From positions 1 through 52,383 of the forward strand of contig DATNIB010000033.1 in NCBI GenBank assembly GCA_035604685.1: DNA of 52,383 nucleotides, given 5' to 3'. Shown here in pieces: positions 7,197 through 15,531 of the stretch. This stretch comes from DATNIB01 sp035604685. GTDB lineage: Bacteria; Actinomycetota; Acidimicrobiia; Acidimicrobiales; RAAP-2. A program made the translations under genes and the position numbers. The notes beneath the pieces were generated by a model, which saw only the letters and a list, made by a program, of their open reading frames with translations, searched no databases and had not been told where the DNA came from. The stretch's first letter is position 1, and every line of letters begins with the position of its first letter.

Positions 7197-8333
7197 ATGG
7201 CCGGCGCTGAGTCCCGGCACGACCTCTACGAGTTGCTGGGCGTGCCGCGCACGGCGAGCGACGACGAGATCAAGCGCGCCTACCGGCGCAAGGCCCGCCA
7301 GTTCCACCCCGACGCCAACGACGGTGACCCCGAGGCCGAAGCCCGGTTCAAGGAGGTGTCGCTCGCCTATGAGGTCCTGCGGGACCCCGAGCGGCGCGCC
7401 CGCTACGACCGCTTCGGGCCCGAGGGCGTCTTCGGCCAAGGCAACGGGTCGCCGTTCGACTTCGACGGCGGGCTGGGCGATCTCTTCGAGGCCTTCTTCG
7501 GTTCGGTGGCCGGCGGCGGACGCGGGCAGCGCCGGGGCCCCGTGCCCGGTGCCGACGCCGAGGTCGGTCTGCGGCTGGAATTCGCAGAGGCCATCTTCGG
7601 CGCCCGCAAGGAGTTCTCGATCCGCCTGCCCGTTGGGTGCGACACCTGCTCGGGCTCGGGCGCCCGCCCGGGCACCCAACCGGTGCGGTGTCCGGACTGC
7701 CAGGGGGCGGGCGAGATCCGCCGCATCCGCCAGTCCCTCCTCGGCCAGGTCGTGACCGCCGTCGCCTGCAGCCGCTGCCAGGGCCTGGGGGAGCTGACCC
7801 CGACGCCCTGCGAGGACTGCCGTGGCGAGGGCCGACGCATGGAGGACCGCAGCTTCGTCGTCGAGGTGCCCGCCGGGGTGGAGGACGGCTCGACCCTGCG
7901 GTTGGCCGACCGCGGGCCGGCCGGGCCCCGCGGCGGGCACAACGGATCGCTCTTCGTGAACCTGACCGTCGCCCCCGACGAGCGCTTCGAACGGGTGGGC
8001 GACGAGGTGCACACCACGCTGCACGTGGGCGTCGCCCAGGCCGCGCTCGGCGCGCAGCTGGAGGTGCCGACCCTCGAAGCTCCGGCGCCGGTGACGATCA
8101 CCGCGGGGACCCAGGGCGGCCACGTGATCCGGCTGAAGGGGTCCGGCGTCCCGCACCTGCGCGGCCGCGGCCGTGGTGACTTCCTGGTGCACGTGGTCGT
8201 CGACACGCCGACCCGTCTCAGCCCCAAGCAGGAGGAACTGCTCTTGCAGCTGGCGGCCGAGCGCGGCGAAGAGGTCGGTGGCACCGAGGAACACGAGGGC
8301 GTCCTCTCGCGCATCCGCTCCGCCTTCGGCTGA
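7197..8333 (+). CDS. dnaJ: Chaperone DnaJ (type I Hsp40)
   Basis: A 378-residue DnaJ with all type I parts. The J-domain (residues 1-72) has the HPD tripeptide at 37-39. A short Gly/Phe region with GLGDLFEAFFG follows. Four CxxCxGxG zinc motifs lie at 148-155, 165-172, 191-198 and 205-212; the two C-terminal beta domains include the VPTLEAPAPVTI segment. It stimulates DnaK ATPase and delivers unfolded clients. GAGGAGAGG precedes the ATG. It lies downstream of hrcA in probable operon; the grpE-dnaK-linked dnaJ is expected elsewhere, making this the dnaJ2 copy. RsmE starts 5 bp after its stop. Confidence 0.96.
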   Translation: MAGAESRHDLYELLGVPRTASDDEIKRAYRRKARQFHPDANDGDPEAEARFKEVSLAYEVLRDPERRARYDRFGPEGVFGQGNGSPFDFDGGLGDLFEAFFGSVAGGGRGQRRGPVPGADAEVGLRLEFAEAIFGARKEFSIRLPVGCDTCSGSGARPGTQPVRCPDCQGAGEIRRIRQSLLGQVVTAVACSRCQGLGELTPTPCEDCRGEGRRMEDRSFVVEVPAGVEDGSTLRLADRGPAGPRGGHNGSLFVNLTVAPDERFERVGDEVHTTLHVGVAQAALGAQLEVPTLEAPAPVTITAGTQGGHVIRLKGSGVPHLRGRGRGDFLVHVVVDTPTRLSPKQEELLLQLAAERGEEVGGTEEHEGVLSRIRSAFG

Positions 8334-8337
8334 TCCG

Positions 8338-9063
8338 GTGGGTGAAGGGGCCGACGGCGTCGCCGTCCGGGCCGCGGCCTCGGCCCAGGTCTTCGTCGAG
8401 GACCCGACCACCCCGGTGCTCGGCCCGGGCGACCTGCATCACCTGGCGACGGTGCTGCGGCTGCGTCGCGACGAGGAGGTCGTGGCGAGCAACGGGCAGG
8501 GCGCCTGGTGCCTCTGCCGATTCCGCGGCCCCGGATCGACCGAGCGCGACGCCCTGGAGTCCGACGGCCACCTGCGCACCGAGGCGCGAGAGGGGCACCC
8601 GGTCGTGGTGGCCTTCGCGCCGGTGAAGGGCGATCGCCCCGAATGGGTCGTCCAGAAGCTGACCGAGCTCGGGGTCGACCGCATCGTCGCGCTGGTGGCC
8701 GACCGGTCGGTGGTGCGCTGGGAGGGGGAGCGGGCGGTTCGATCGATGGCGCGTCTCGGGCGGACGGCGGTCGAGGCGGCCGCCCAGAGCCGTCGCGTGT
8801 GGCTCCCCGAGCTCCCGGCGCCGCATCGCTTGCGCGAGGCGGCGGCGGCGTTCCCCGGTCTCGCCCTGGCGGAGAGGGGCGGCGCCGCGCCGGCCGCCTC
8901 GCTGTCGGGGCTGGCCGTCGGCCCCGAGGGCGGATGGAGCCCCGAGGAACGGGCGCTCGGCCTCGAGACGGTCGGGCTCGGCCAGAACGTGCTCCGGGCC
9001 GAGACGGCGGCGGTGGCGGCCGGGGTCGTGCTCTGCGTCACCCGGGCCGCGCGACGCAGCTGA
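8338..9063 (+). CDS. rsmE: 16S rRNA m3U1498 methyltransferase RsmE
   Basis: A 241-residue SPOUT methyltransferase. The N-terminal PUA-like part contains HHLATVLRLRRDEEV. The C-terminal SPOUT domain carries VQKLTELGVDRI, the S-adenosylmethionine loop GPEGGWSPEE and the knot motif LGQNVLRAETAAVAA, all diagnostic of RsmE. It methylates U1498 of 16S rRNA in the decoding region of assembled 30S subunits. The GTG start 4 bp after the dnaJ stop gives the normal family length. The dnaJ-rsmE-HIT neighbourhood is common in actinobacteria. Confidence 0.93.
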   Translation: MGEGADGVAVRAAASAQVFVEDPTTPVLGPGDLHHLATVLRLRRDEEVVASNGQGAWCLCRFRGPGSTERDALESDGHLRTEAREGHPVVVAFAPVKGDRPEWVVQKLTELGVDRIVALVADRSVVRWEGERAVRSMARLGRTAVEAAAQSRRVWLPELPAPHRLREAAAAFPGLALAERGGAAPAASLSGLAVGPEGGWSPEERALGLETVGLGQNVLRAETAAVAAGVVLCVTRAARRS

Positions 9064-9110
9064 CCCGCCGGGCCCGGCCCTCCATGTGAGAGCCCCGATC
9101 GGGCGCGACC

Positions 9111-9116
9111 TAGGCT
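9111..9116 (+). promoter_or_regulatory. Possible -10 element (TAGGCT) for the HTH gene
   Basis: TAGGCT would start transcription at about 9123. That is downstream of the in-frame GTG at 9118, and it favours the ATG at 9142 as the real start of the next gene. Confidence 0.35.
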
Positions 9117-9141
9117 GGTGGCGAATGGGAGACCGGTCCTG

Positions 9142-9363
9142 ATGTCGCAGGCCGTCCGTTGGCTCGGGACCAAAGAGGCCTCCGAAAGATTGGGAATCAC
9201 GCTGCGCAGCCTGTACCGCTTCATCGATGAGGGGGAGCTCGACGCCTATCGCTTCGGGCGGGTGATCCGCCTGAAGGAGGCGGACCTCGACCGCTTCATC
9301 GAGACCTGCCGCATCGCTCCGGGCTCCTTGGAGCACCTTCATCCCCCCCGCAAGGGCCCCTAG
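9142..9363 (+). CDS. Small MerR/excisionase-type helix-turn-helix protein
   Basis: A 73-residue protein that is almost entirely one winged helix-turn-helix of the excisionase/MerR-like family: WLGTKEASERLGITLRSLYRFI, then the wing LDAYRFGRVIRLKEADLDRFIE. Such single-domain proteins bind DNA as excisionases or as small transcription factors. There is no integrase nearby, so a prophage role is unlikely. The ATG at 9142 has GGGAG 10 nt upstream. It is followed after 3 bp by the HIT gene and is probably co-transcribed with phoH and ybeY. Its target is not deducible from sequence. Confidence 0.8.
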   Translation: MSQAVRWLGTKEASERLGITLRSLYRFIDEGELDAYRFGRVIRLKEADLDRFIETCRIAPGSLEHLHPPRKGP

Positions 9364-9366
9364 ACC

Positions 9367-9717
9367 ATGGACGACTGTCTCTTCTGTCAGATCATCGAGC
9401 GCACGATCCCGGCCGACATCGTGGCCGAGACCGACCGGACGCTCGCCTTTCGCGACCTCGCCCCGGTGGCGTCCACCCACGTGCTCGTCATCCCGAAGCG
9501 CCACATCGAGAACGCCGCCACGGTGACCGGCGAGGACGCAGACGATGTGGCGGCGCTCTTGGTGGCGGCGCGCGCCGTCGCGGACGCCGAGGGCATCGGT
9601 GCGGCCGACCGCGGCTACCGGCTCGTCTTCAACGTCGGGCCCGATGCCGCCAATTCGGTGCCGCACCTCCACCTACACGTCATCGGCGGCCGGGCCATGA
9701 CCTGGCCACCCGGGTGA
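9367..9717 (+). CDS. HIT-family nucleotide hydrolase (HinT-like)
   Basis: A 116-residue HIT protein. It has the N-terminal zinc-type CLFCQII motif and the catalytic histidine triad HLHLHV near the C-terminus, preceded by the GYRLVFNVGPDAANSVP segment typical of HinT. HinT enzymes hydrolyse purine nucleoside phosphoramidates and aminoacyl-adenylates in the cytosol. The first two residues after Met (DD) and CLFCQI give a clear N-terminus. Its stop overlaps the GTG of phoH (GTGA), so the two are translationally coupled. Confidence 0.93.
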   Translation: MDDCLFCQIIERTIPADIVAETDRTLAFRDLAPVASTHVLVIPKRHIENAATVTGEDADDVAALLVAARAVADAEGIGAADRGYRLVFNVGPDAANSVPHLHLHVIGGRAMTWPPG

Positions 9718-10712
9718 GCGCGCCCGGGGGCGAGCCCACCGCGACCGGGGTGCAAGCCGGGTCCGCCGAGACGGTGGTGCCCCACAACCACCTCATGGCG
9801 GGCCTGCTCGGCCAACGAGACGAGCTGCTCCGGATCATCGAGGCCGCCTTCCCCGAGACTCAGATCGCGGTCCAGGGCAACCGCATCAGCACGACGGGCC
9901 CCGACGCCGAGCGGGTGGCACGGCTGTTCGACGAGCTGGTCGTCGTGCTGCAGTCCGGCCAGGGGCTCGACGCACCCCAGGTGTCGCGCACGATCGACAT
10001 GGTGCGCGACGACCTGTCGCCATCCGAGGTCCTGACCGCCGAGGTCCTGCGGGGGTCGCGGGGCCGCACGGTCCGGCCGCGTTCGGCCGGCCAGAAGCGC
10101 TACACCGACGCCATCGCCGGCAACGTGGTGACCTTCGGCATCGGCCCCGCCGGCACCGGCAAGTCCTACCTGGCCGTCGCCCTGGCGGTGCAGGCGCTGC
10201 AGTCCCGCCAGGTGTCCCGCATCATCCTCACCCGGCCGGCCGTCGAGGCCGGCGAGCGGTTGGGCTTCCTCCCCGGCGACCTCATGGCCAAGGTCGATCC
10301 CTACCTCCGCCCCCTCTACGACGCCCTGTACGACATTCTCGATCCAGAGGGGGCGCAGCGCCTGCTCGACCGCGGCACGGTCGAGGTGGCCCCGCTCGCC
10401 TTCATGCGCGGCCGGACCCTCAACTCGTCGTTCATCATTCTCGACGAGGCGCAGAACACGACGCCCGAGCAGATGAAGATGTTCCTCACCCGCATCGGGT
10501 TCGGGTCCAAGTGCGTGGTCACCGGCGATGTCACCCAGATCGACGTGCCCGGTGGGCGTTCGGGCCTAGTCGGGTTGGAAGAGGTCCTGGGGGGCGTGGA
10601 GAACATCGCCTTCGTGCAGCTGAGCCGGCGCGACGTCGTGCGCCACAAGATCGTGGCCGACATCGTCGGGGCCTACGAGCAGGCCGAACGCCCCGTCAAC
10701 CCCTCCCCATGA
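9714..10712 (+). CDS. phoH: PhoH-like P-loop ATPase
   Basis: A 332-residue protein. An N-terminal KH-like segment (residues ~40-90) is followed by the PhoH ATPase domain: Walker A GPAGTGKS at 144-151, RPAVEAGERLGFLPGD as sensor-type motif, and Walker B IILDEAQN at 241-248. PhoH is a putative RNA-linked ATPase, usually adjacent to ybeY, as here; its exact substrate is not established. The GTG start overlaps the HIT stop, and its own stop overlaps the ybeY ATG (ATGA), so HIT, phoH and ybeY form a coupled translational chain. Confidence 0.93.
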   Translation: MSAPGGEPTATGVQAGSAETVVPHNHLMAGLLGQRDELLRIIEAAFPETQIAVQGNRISTTGPDAERVARLFDELVVVLQSGQGLDAPQVSRTIDMVRDDLSPSEVLTAEVLRGSRGRTVRPRSAGQKRYTDAIAGNVVTFGIGPAGTGKSYLAVALAVQALQSRQVSRIILTRPAVEAGERLGFLPGDLMAKVDPYLRPLYDALYDILDPEGAQRLLDRGTVEVAPLAFMRGRTLNSSFIILDEAQNTTPEQMKMFLTRIGFGSKCVVTGDVTQIDVPGGRSGLVGLEEVLGGVENIAFVQLSRRDVVRHKIVADIVGAYEQAERPVNPSP

Positions 10713-11212
10713 CCCTCGACGTCTTCTGCGCCGACGAGCAGGCGGACCACCCGGTCGAGATCGAGCGCTGGAGCACGCTCGCCCGCGCGGTCCTGACCGA
10801 GCGGGGGGTGAAGGGGGATGCGGAGGTCTCGCTCCTCTTCGTCGACGAGGGGTCGATCGCCGCGCTGAACGAGCGCTTCATGAACCGGCCCGGTCCGACC
10901 GACGTGCTGTCCTTCCCGGTCGAAGACGACCCGCTCCCGAGCGGCCGCTCACCGGACATGGGCGGCACCGGCCCGGGGGCCGATGTCATGGACGAGCCGC
11001 CGCTCCTGCTGGGCGACGTCGTCGTGTGCCCCGCCGTCGCCGCCCGCAACGCGACCGAGCACGGATCGACCTACGACGACGAGGTGGCGTTGCTGATCGT
11101 CCACGGGTTGCTGCACCTGCTCGGCATGGACCACGAGGAGGACGCCGAGGCCGAGCGGATGGAGGCCCTCGAGCGCTCGCTCCTGGCCCGCTTCTACCAG
11201 GGGGTCCGGTGA
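10709..11212 (+). CDS. ybeY: Endoribonuclease YbeY (rRNA maturation factor)
   Basis: A 167-residue UPF0054 metalloprotein with the signature HGLLHLLGMDH at residues 132-142, whose three histidines bind zinc, and the upstream conserved LNERFMNRPGPTDVLSFP. YbeY takes part in 16S rRNA 3'-end maturation and ribosome quality control. A 20-residue loop between VEDDP and LLLGDVVVCP is Gly/Pro-rich and longer than in E. coli, a feature often seen in actinobacteria. Start and stop overlap the neighbours by 4 bp on both sides. Confidence 0.95.
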   Translation: MTLDVFCADEQADHPVEIERWSTLARAVLTERGVKGDAEVSLLFVDEGSIAALNERFMNRPGPTDVLSFPVEDDPLPSGRSPDMGGTGPGADVMDEPPLLLGDVVVCPAVAARNATEHGSTYDDEVALLIVHGLLHLLGMDHEEDAEAERMEALERSLLARFYQGVR

Positions 11213-12513
11213 TCGCGGCCACCGGGTTCCGGCCGGTCGACACGGTGCTGCTCGTCGTGATCGTGACGCTGCTGGCCGTCTCGGGGGTGCTGGCTCTGGC
11301 CGAGACCAGCCTGACCCGCACGGGCCGGGTGAAGGCCAAGGCCCTCCTCGACGATCACCGCCGCGGCGCCCGGCCGCTGGTCCGCCTCGTCGAGCACCCG
11401 GAGCGGTTCTTGAATCCCATCCTCTTGCTCGTCCTCATCTGCCAGCTGGTGTCGGCCACCCTGGTCGGCGTGCTGGCCTCGCAGTGGCTGGGCGCGATCG
11501 GCGTCGTGGTGGCCACCGTGTTCGAGATCGTGGTGATCTTCGTCGTGTTCGAGGCGATTCCCAAGAACTGGGCGGTGCACAACCCCGAGCGCGCCGCCCT
11601 GTTCAGCGCGCCACTGGTGGCCGCCGTGGTCCGCTTTCCGCCGGTGCGCCTCGTGTCCTCGCTCCTCATCGGCCTGGCCAACCTCATCATCGGGCGCGAC
11701 AAGGGGGACGAGGCCTCGCCCAACGGCGGGGTCACCGAGTCCGAGCTGCGCGCCATGGCCGACGTGGCGCACGCCGAGGACGTGATCGAGATCGAAGAAC
11801 GGGCGTTCATCCACTCCATCATCGACTTTGGGGACACCGTCGTGCGCGAGGTAATGGTGCCGCGACCCGACATGGTCACGCTCGAGGACGACGCCACGGT
11901 CACCGGCGCGTTGGAGACCGCGTTGGCGGCCGGCTACAGCCGGCTGCCCGTCTACCGACACAACGTGGACGACGTCATCGGCATCGCCTACACGAAGGAC
12001 CTGATGCGGATCGAGCGCGCCGGCCGGGGGAAGGAACAGGTCGGCGCCCACGCGCGGGCGGCCCACTTCGTGCCCGAGACCAAGCGGGTGGCGTCGTTGC
12101 TCCGCGAGATGCAGGACCGCAAGTTCCACCAGTCGATCGTCGTCGACGAGTACGGCGGCACGGCCGGCCTGGTGACGCTGGAGGACCTGATCGAAGAGCT
12201 GGTGGGCGAGATCGTCGACGAGTTCGACGTCGAGGAGCCGACGGTCGAGCGGCGGGCCGATGGGAGCGTGGTGGTGGCCGGGCGGATGCCCCTCAGTGAG
12301 GCCGACGAGCTGCTCGACGCCGAGCTGCCCGAGGGGGCCTGGGACACGGTGGGTGGGCTCATGCTGGACCTGGCCGGACGGGTCCCCCACGAGGGGGAGG
12401 CGGTCGAGGTGGACGGGTTCCGGCTGGTGGCCGAGCGGGTCCAGGGTCGGCGGATCGGGCGGGTCCGCATCGAGCGGCGCCCGGTGGTCGAGGCGCCGAG
12501 CGCGGGGGAGTGA
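11209..12513 (+). CDS. HlyC/CorC-family membrane protein (CNNM domain plus two CBS domains)
   Basis: A 434-residue protein. Three or four hydrophobic segments of a CNNM domain occupy residues 1-180 (VDTVLLVVIVTLLAVSGVLALAE, ILLLVLICQLVSATLVGVLA, IGVVVATVFEIVVIFVVFE). A CBS pair follows (about 200-320, with VMVPRPDMVTL and YSRLPVYRHNVDDVIG), then a C-terminal CorC/HlyC domain containing VAGRMPLSEADELL and DTVGGLMLDLAG. Family members are linked to Mg2+/Co2+ homeostasis rather than haemolysis. GTG start overlaps the ybeY stop; era follows 6 bp later, so it is an inner member of the ybeY-era operon. Confidence 0.9.
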   Translation: MIAATGFRPVDTVLLVVIVTLLAVSGVLALAETSLTRTGRVKAKALLDDHRRGARPLVRLVEHPERFLNPILLLVLICQLVSATLVGVLASQWLGAIGVVVATVFEIVVIFVVFEAIPKNWAVHNPERAALFSAPLVAAVVRFPPVRLVSSLLIGLANLIIGRDKGDEASPNGGVTESELRAMADVAHAEDVIEIEERAFIHSIIDFGDTVVREVMVPRPDMVTLEDDATVTGALETALAAGYSRLPVYRHNVDDVIGIAYTKDLMRIERAGRGKEQVGAHARAAHFVPETKRVASLLREMQDRKFHQSIVVDEYGGTAGLVTLEDLIEELVGEIVDEFDVEEPTVERRADGSVVVAGRMPLSEADELLDAELPEGAWDTVGGLMLDLAGRVPHEGEAVEVDGFRLVAERVQGRRIGRVRIERRPVVEAPSAGE

Positions 12514-12519
12514 GGCGCG

Positions 12520-13425
12520 GTGCGCAGCGGCTTCGCCGCCGTCACGGGCCGGCCCAACGTGGGCAAGTCCACCCTGCTCAACCAGATGATCGGGTCCAAG
12601 GTCTCCATCACCTCGCCGCGGCCCAACACGACGCGCCTCGGTGTCCGCGGCATCCTGCACCGGCCTGACGCGCAGGTCGTCTTCGTCGACACCCCCGGCC
12701 TGCACCGCCCGCGCACACCCCTCGGTGCCCGCCTGAACGCCACCGCGGCGGGCTCCGTACGCGATGTCGAGGTGGTCCTGGCCGTCCTCGACGCGACGGC
12801 GGCCGTCGGCCCGGGCGATCGGCGGGTGCTCGAGCAGGCCCTCGACGCACTGGGCGACCGGGAGGACCCGAGCGGGCTGCTGGTGGTCGTGAACAAGGTC
12901 GACCGCGCCGGGCCGGCCCAGGTCCTCGTGCGGCTGGCCGAGGCCCAGTCGGCGCTGGAGCGGCTGGCGGCCGCCGGCCACGGCGCCCGGGCCCAAGCGG
13001 CGGCCGAGTTCTATCCGGTCTCGGCCGCGACCGGCCGGGGGGTGGCCGAGCTGGTCGAGGCCGTCGTGGCGCGCCTCGAGGAGGGCCCGGAGTACTACCC
13101 GACCGACATGGTGTCGGACCTGCCCGAGGCGGTGCGGGTGGCCGAGCTCGTCCGCGAGCAGCTGCTCGCGCACTGCCGCGAGGAGCTGCCCCACGCCATC
13201 GCCTGCCGGGTCACCGAGTGGGACTGGCCCGTCATCCGCTGCGAGATCCTGGTGGAGCGAGAGTCGCAGAAGGCGATCGTGATCGGGGCCGGTGGCGAGG
13301 TCCTGAAGGCGGCCGGCATCGCGGTGCGCGAGCAGCTCGAGCCGGGCGCCTACCTCGACCTGTTCGTGCGGGTGGAGCCCCGCTGGCAGCAGCGGCCCGA
13401 GGCGCTCGACCGACTGGGCTACTGA
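12520..13425 (+). CDS. era: GTPase Era
   Basis: A 301-residue GTPase. G1 is GRPNVGKS (residues 10-17), G3 DTPG (57-60), G4 NKVD (125-128), and a C-terminal KH domain has the segment KAIVIGAGGEVLKAAGIAVREQLE. Era binds the 3' end of 16S rRNA and couples 30S assembly to growth. A GGGGGAG lies at 12505-12511, near the preceding stop, upstream of the GTG. The C-terminal end overlaps the convergent helicase gene by 7 bp, with no room for a separate terminator, so read-through between the two strands is likely. Confidence 0.95.
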   Translation: MRSGFAAVTGRPNVGKSTLLNQMIGSKVSITSPRPNTTRLGVRGILHRPDAQVVFVDTPGLHRPRTPLGARLNATAAGSVRDVEVVLAVLDATAAVGPGDRRVLEQALDALGDREDPSGLLVVVNKVDRAGPAQVLVRLAEAQSALERLAAAGHGARAQAAAEFYPVSAATGRGVAELVEAVVARLEEGPEYYPTDMVSDLPEAVRVAELVREQLLAHCREELPHAIACRVTEWDWPVIRCEILVERESQKAIVIGAGGEVLKAAGIAVREQLEPGAYLDLFVRVEPRWQQRPEALDRLGY

Positions 13426-15425
13426 GCCGGCGTCGCGGGTCCGAGCGCGCGGCGGAGGAAGTCCACCACCTGGCGGCGGTCGGTGGTGCGGCGCATGGGG
13501 GGGAGCCCGGCCAAGAGCACGTGGCGGTAGCTGGCCGTCGCCAACCGGGGATCGAGCACCGCCACCACCCCGCGGTCCTCGTTCGAGCGGATGAGGCGGC
13601 CGGCCCCCTGGGCGAGCAGGGTGGCGGCGCGCGGCAGGTCCACCAGGCGGAACGCGGCGTCCCCCGCCCGCTCCCGCTTGGCGTCGGTCAGCGGGTCGCC
13701 CGGTCGGGGGAACGGCAGCCGGTCCAGCACCACGAGCGACAGGGAGCGTCCGGGGATGTCCACCCCCTGCCAGAAGCTCATGGTGGCGAAGAGGCAGGAC
13801 GTCTCGTCCTCGGCGAAGATCGCCAGCAGCCGGGCCTTGGGGAGCTGGCCCTGGACGAGGACGCGATGGGTGAGCCGCGGGCCGAGGGTGGCGGCCGCCA
13901 GCTCGGTCGTGCGTCGGCTGGTGAACAGGGCGAGGGTGCGGCCGCCGCCGGCCTCGATCAACGCCTCGAGCTCGTCGAGGAGGGCCGGCTCGGCCTCGGG
14001 CGTGCGCCGGTCGGGCAGGTGGCGCGCCACGTACAAGAGGGCGTGCGAGCGGTAGTCGAATGGACTGCCGACGTCGAGCTCGTCGAGCGGCGATCCGTCC
14101 AGGCCCAGCCGTTCGGCCGCCCGCGGCGGGATGGTGGCGCTGGTCAGCACGGCGGTGACCCCGCCCCACAACGTCGCGGCCAGGGCGGGTCCGACGTCGA
14201 TCGGCGACAGCCGCAGGAGCGGGGCGCGCCGCGTCCCGTCCACCCAGGCCACCTCGTCGTCGGTGCGCGCGGCGAGGCGCGCCAGATCGTTGGCCAGGTG
14301 CCCCGCCGCCGACCACAGGCGGGCCCAGGCCCCGTCGTCGTCGCCCGCCGCGTCGCGCTGGCGCCGCCCCAGCGCGGTCGAAAGACCGTCGAGGCGCGCC
14401 GCCGCCAGCCCCAGCACGTCGGCCAGCGTCGCGTCCTCCGCCCCTTCGGAGCCGAGCACCCGCGTTCCCACGCGCTCGGCGAGCGCCGCCCCCAACCGCT
14501 CCGCGATCTCGATCAGCGCGTCGATGACCGGGGCGTCCTCGCCGGCGACCAGCGACCGGGCCATGACGCCGAGGCCGCGCAGGCGACCCGGGGCCAGTTC
14601 GACGCCGAGGCTCGACGTCATCACCGCCTCGAGCTCGTGGGCCTCGTCGAAGACGACCACCTCGTGTTCGGGCAGCACCGCGCCGCCGCTCGCCAGGTGG
14701 GCGCCGTAGAGGTGGGTGTTGACGACCACCACGTCGGCCGCCGCCGCGTTGGCGCGGGCCGCCTCGGCGAAGCAGGTCCCCCCCGACGGGCAGCGGAACG
14801 CGCCGGGACACTCGCGCGGCGCCACGCTCACCATCCCCCAGGCGCGCGCCGAGGGCTCGAAGGGAAGGTCGCCCCGGTCCCCCGTCGGGCTGCGCTCGGC
14901 CCAGGCGAGGAGCGCGCGCACCTGGTCGACGAGGCGCGTCGGGTCCTCGCTCGATGGGTCGCCGTCCGCGTCCGGGTCGTCCTGGACCGCCCGGTCGTCG
15001 GGCTCGGCCGTCGAGAGCTGCGGCTGGATCCCGCCGTCTGAGACCTCGAGCGCCCGCTGGCGGCACAGGTAGTTGTTGCGGCCCTTCAAGACGGCGAAGG
15101 AGAAGCGGCTCCCGAGCACGGCCGCCACCTGGGGGAGGTCGTTCTGCGCCAGCTGGTCCTGGAGGGCCTTGGTAGCGGTCGCCACGACCACGCGCCGGCC
15201 CGAGAGGGCGGCCGGCACGAGGTAGGCGAGGGACTTCCCGGTGCCGGTGCCGGCCTGGACGACGAGGTGGCGTCGCTCGGAGAGGGCGGTGGCCACCGCC
15301 CGGGCCATCGCCTCCTGGCCCGGGCGCGCCTCACCGCCGCCGGGGAGGTCGGCCACCACGGCCGCGAGCGTCCGCGCCGTCGCCGCGGCCGCGCCCTCGC
15401 TCGGACTGGGGGAGGGCTCGGTCAC
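13419..15425 (-). CDS. dinG: DinG/XPD-family ATP-dependent DNA helicase with probable Fe-S cluster
   Basis: A 668-residue superfamily 2 helicase. Walker A is AGTGTGKS (58-65) and the DEAH box is FDEAHELE (259-266). Four cysteines (121, 206, 212, 218) lie between motifs I and II, as in XPD and DinG, where they hold a [4Fe-4S] cluster. Helicase domain 2 contains TSRRTTELA, FWQGVDIPG and the motif VI QGAGRLIRSNEDRG. DinG unwinds 5'-to-3' and resolves R-loops and D-loops. There is no N-terminal exonuclease domain. GTG start; a TACGGT -10 element ends 8 nt upstream. The name dinG reflects family; the clade could equally be called YoaA-like. Confidence 0.9.
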   Translation of the reverse strand: MTEPSPSPSEGAAAATARTLAAVVADLPGGGEARPGQEAMARAVATALSERRHLVVQAGTGTGKSLAYLVPAALSGRRVVVATATKALQDQLAQNDLPQVAAVLGSRFSFAVLKGRNNYLCRQRALEVSDGGIQPQLSTAEPDDRAVQDDPDADGDPSSEDPTRLVDQVRALLAWAERSPTGDRGDLPFEPSARAWGMVSVAPRECPGAFRCPSGGTCFAEAARANAAAADVVVVNTHLYGAHLASGGAVLPEHEVVVFDEAHELEAVMTSSLGVELAPGRLRGLGVMARSLVAGEDAPVIDALIEIAERLGAALAERVGTRVLGSEGAEDATLADVLGLAAARLDGLSTALGRRQRDAAGDDDGAWARLWSAAGHLANDLARLAARTDDEVAWVDGTRRAPLLRLSPIDVGPALAATLWGGVTAVLTSATIPPRAAERLGLDGSPLDELDVGSPFDYRSHALLYVARHLPDRRTPEAEPALLDELEALIEAGGGRTLALFTSRRTTELAAATLGPRLTHRVLVQGQLPKARLLAIFAEDETSCLFATMSFWQGVDIPGRSLSLVVLDRLPFPRPGDPLTDAKRERAGDAAFRLVDLPRAATLLAQGAGRLIRSNEDRGVVAVLDPRLATASYRHVLLAGLPPMRRTTDRRQVVDFLRRALGPATPAQ

Positions 15426-15433
15426 CGCGCCCG

Positions 15434-15439
15434 ACCGTA
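15434..15439 (-). promoter_or_regulatory. -10 element (TACGGT) for the dinG-like helicase
   Basis: On the minus strand TACGGT ends 8 nt before the GTG at 15425; no Shine-Dalgarno is visible between them, so transcription probably begins at or beside the start codon. Confidence 0.4.
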
Positions 15440-15519
15440 CTGGCCGGCCGACCCACCGAGGACCGGCCGCGGGTGGCGCGCCAGGCGCGGGCGGGCGCAG
15501 GGCGCTGGGTTTCTGGCAC

Positions 15520-15525
15520 TAGGTT
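15520..15525 (+). promoter_or_regulatory. -10 element (TAGGTT) for uppS
   Basis: TAGGTT ends exactly 6 nt before the GTG at 15532, placing the predicted transcription start on the start codon itself. No Shine-Dalgarno sequence is present. Confidence 0.5.
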
Positions 15526-15531
15526 CGGTTT

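Noticed and set aside
5916..8411. An 831-codon minus-strand open frame antisense to hrcA and dnaJ
   Set aside because: Frame shadow of two certain genes; composition typical of antisense GC-rich DNA.
11194..15066. A 1,290-codon minus-strand open frame spanning the CBS protein, era and part of the helicase
   Set aside because: It is antisense to three well-identified genes and overlaps the helicase in another frame; no protein family features.
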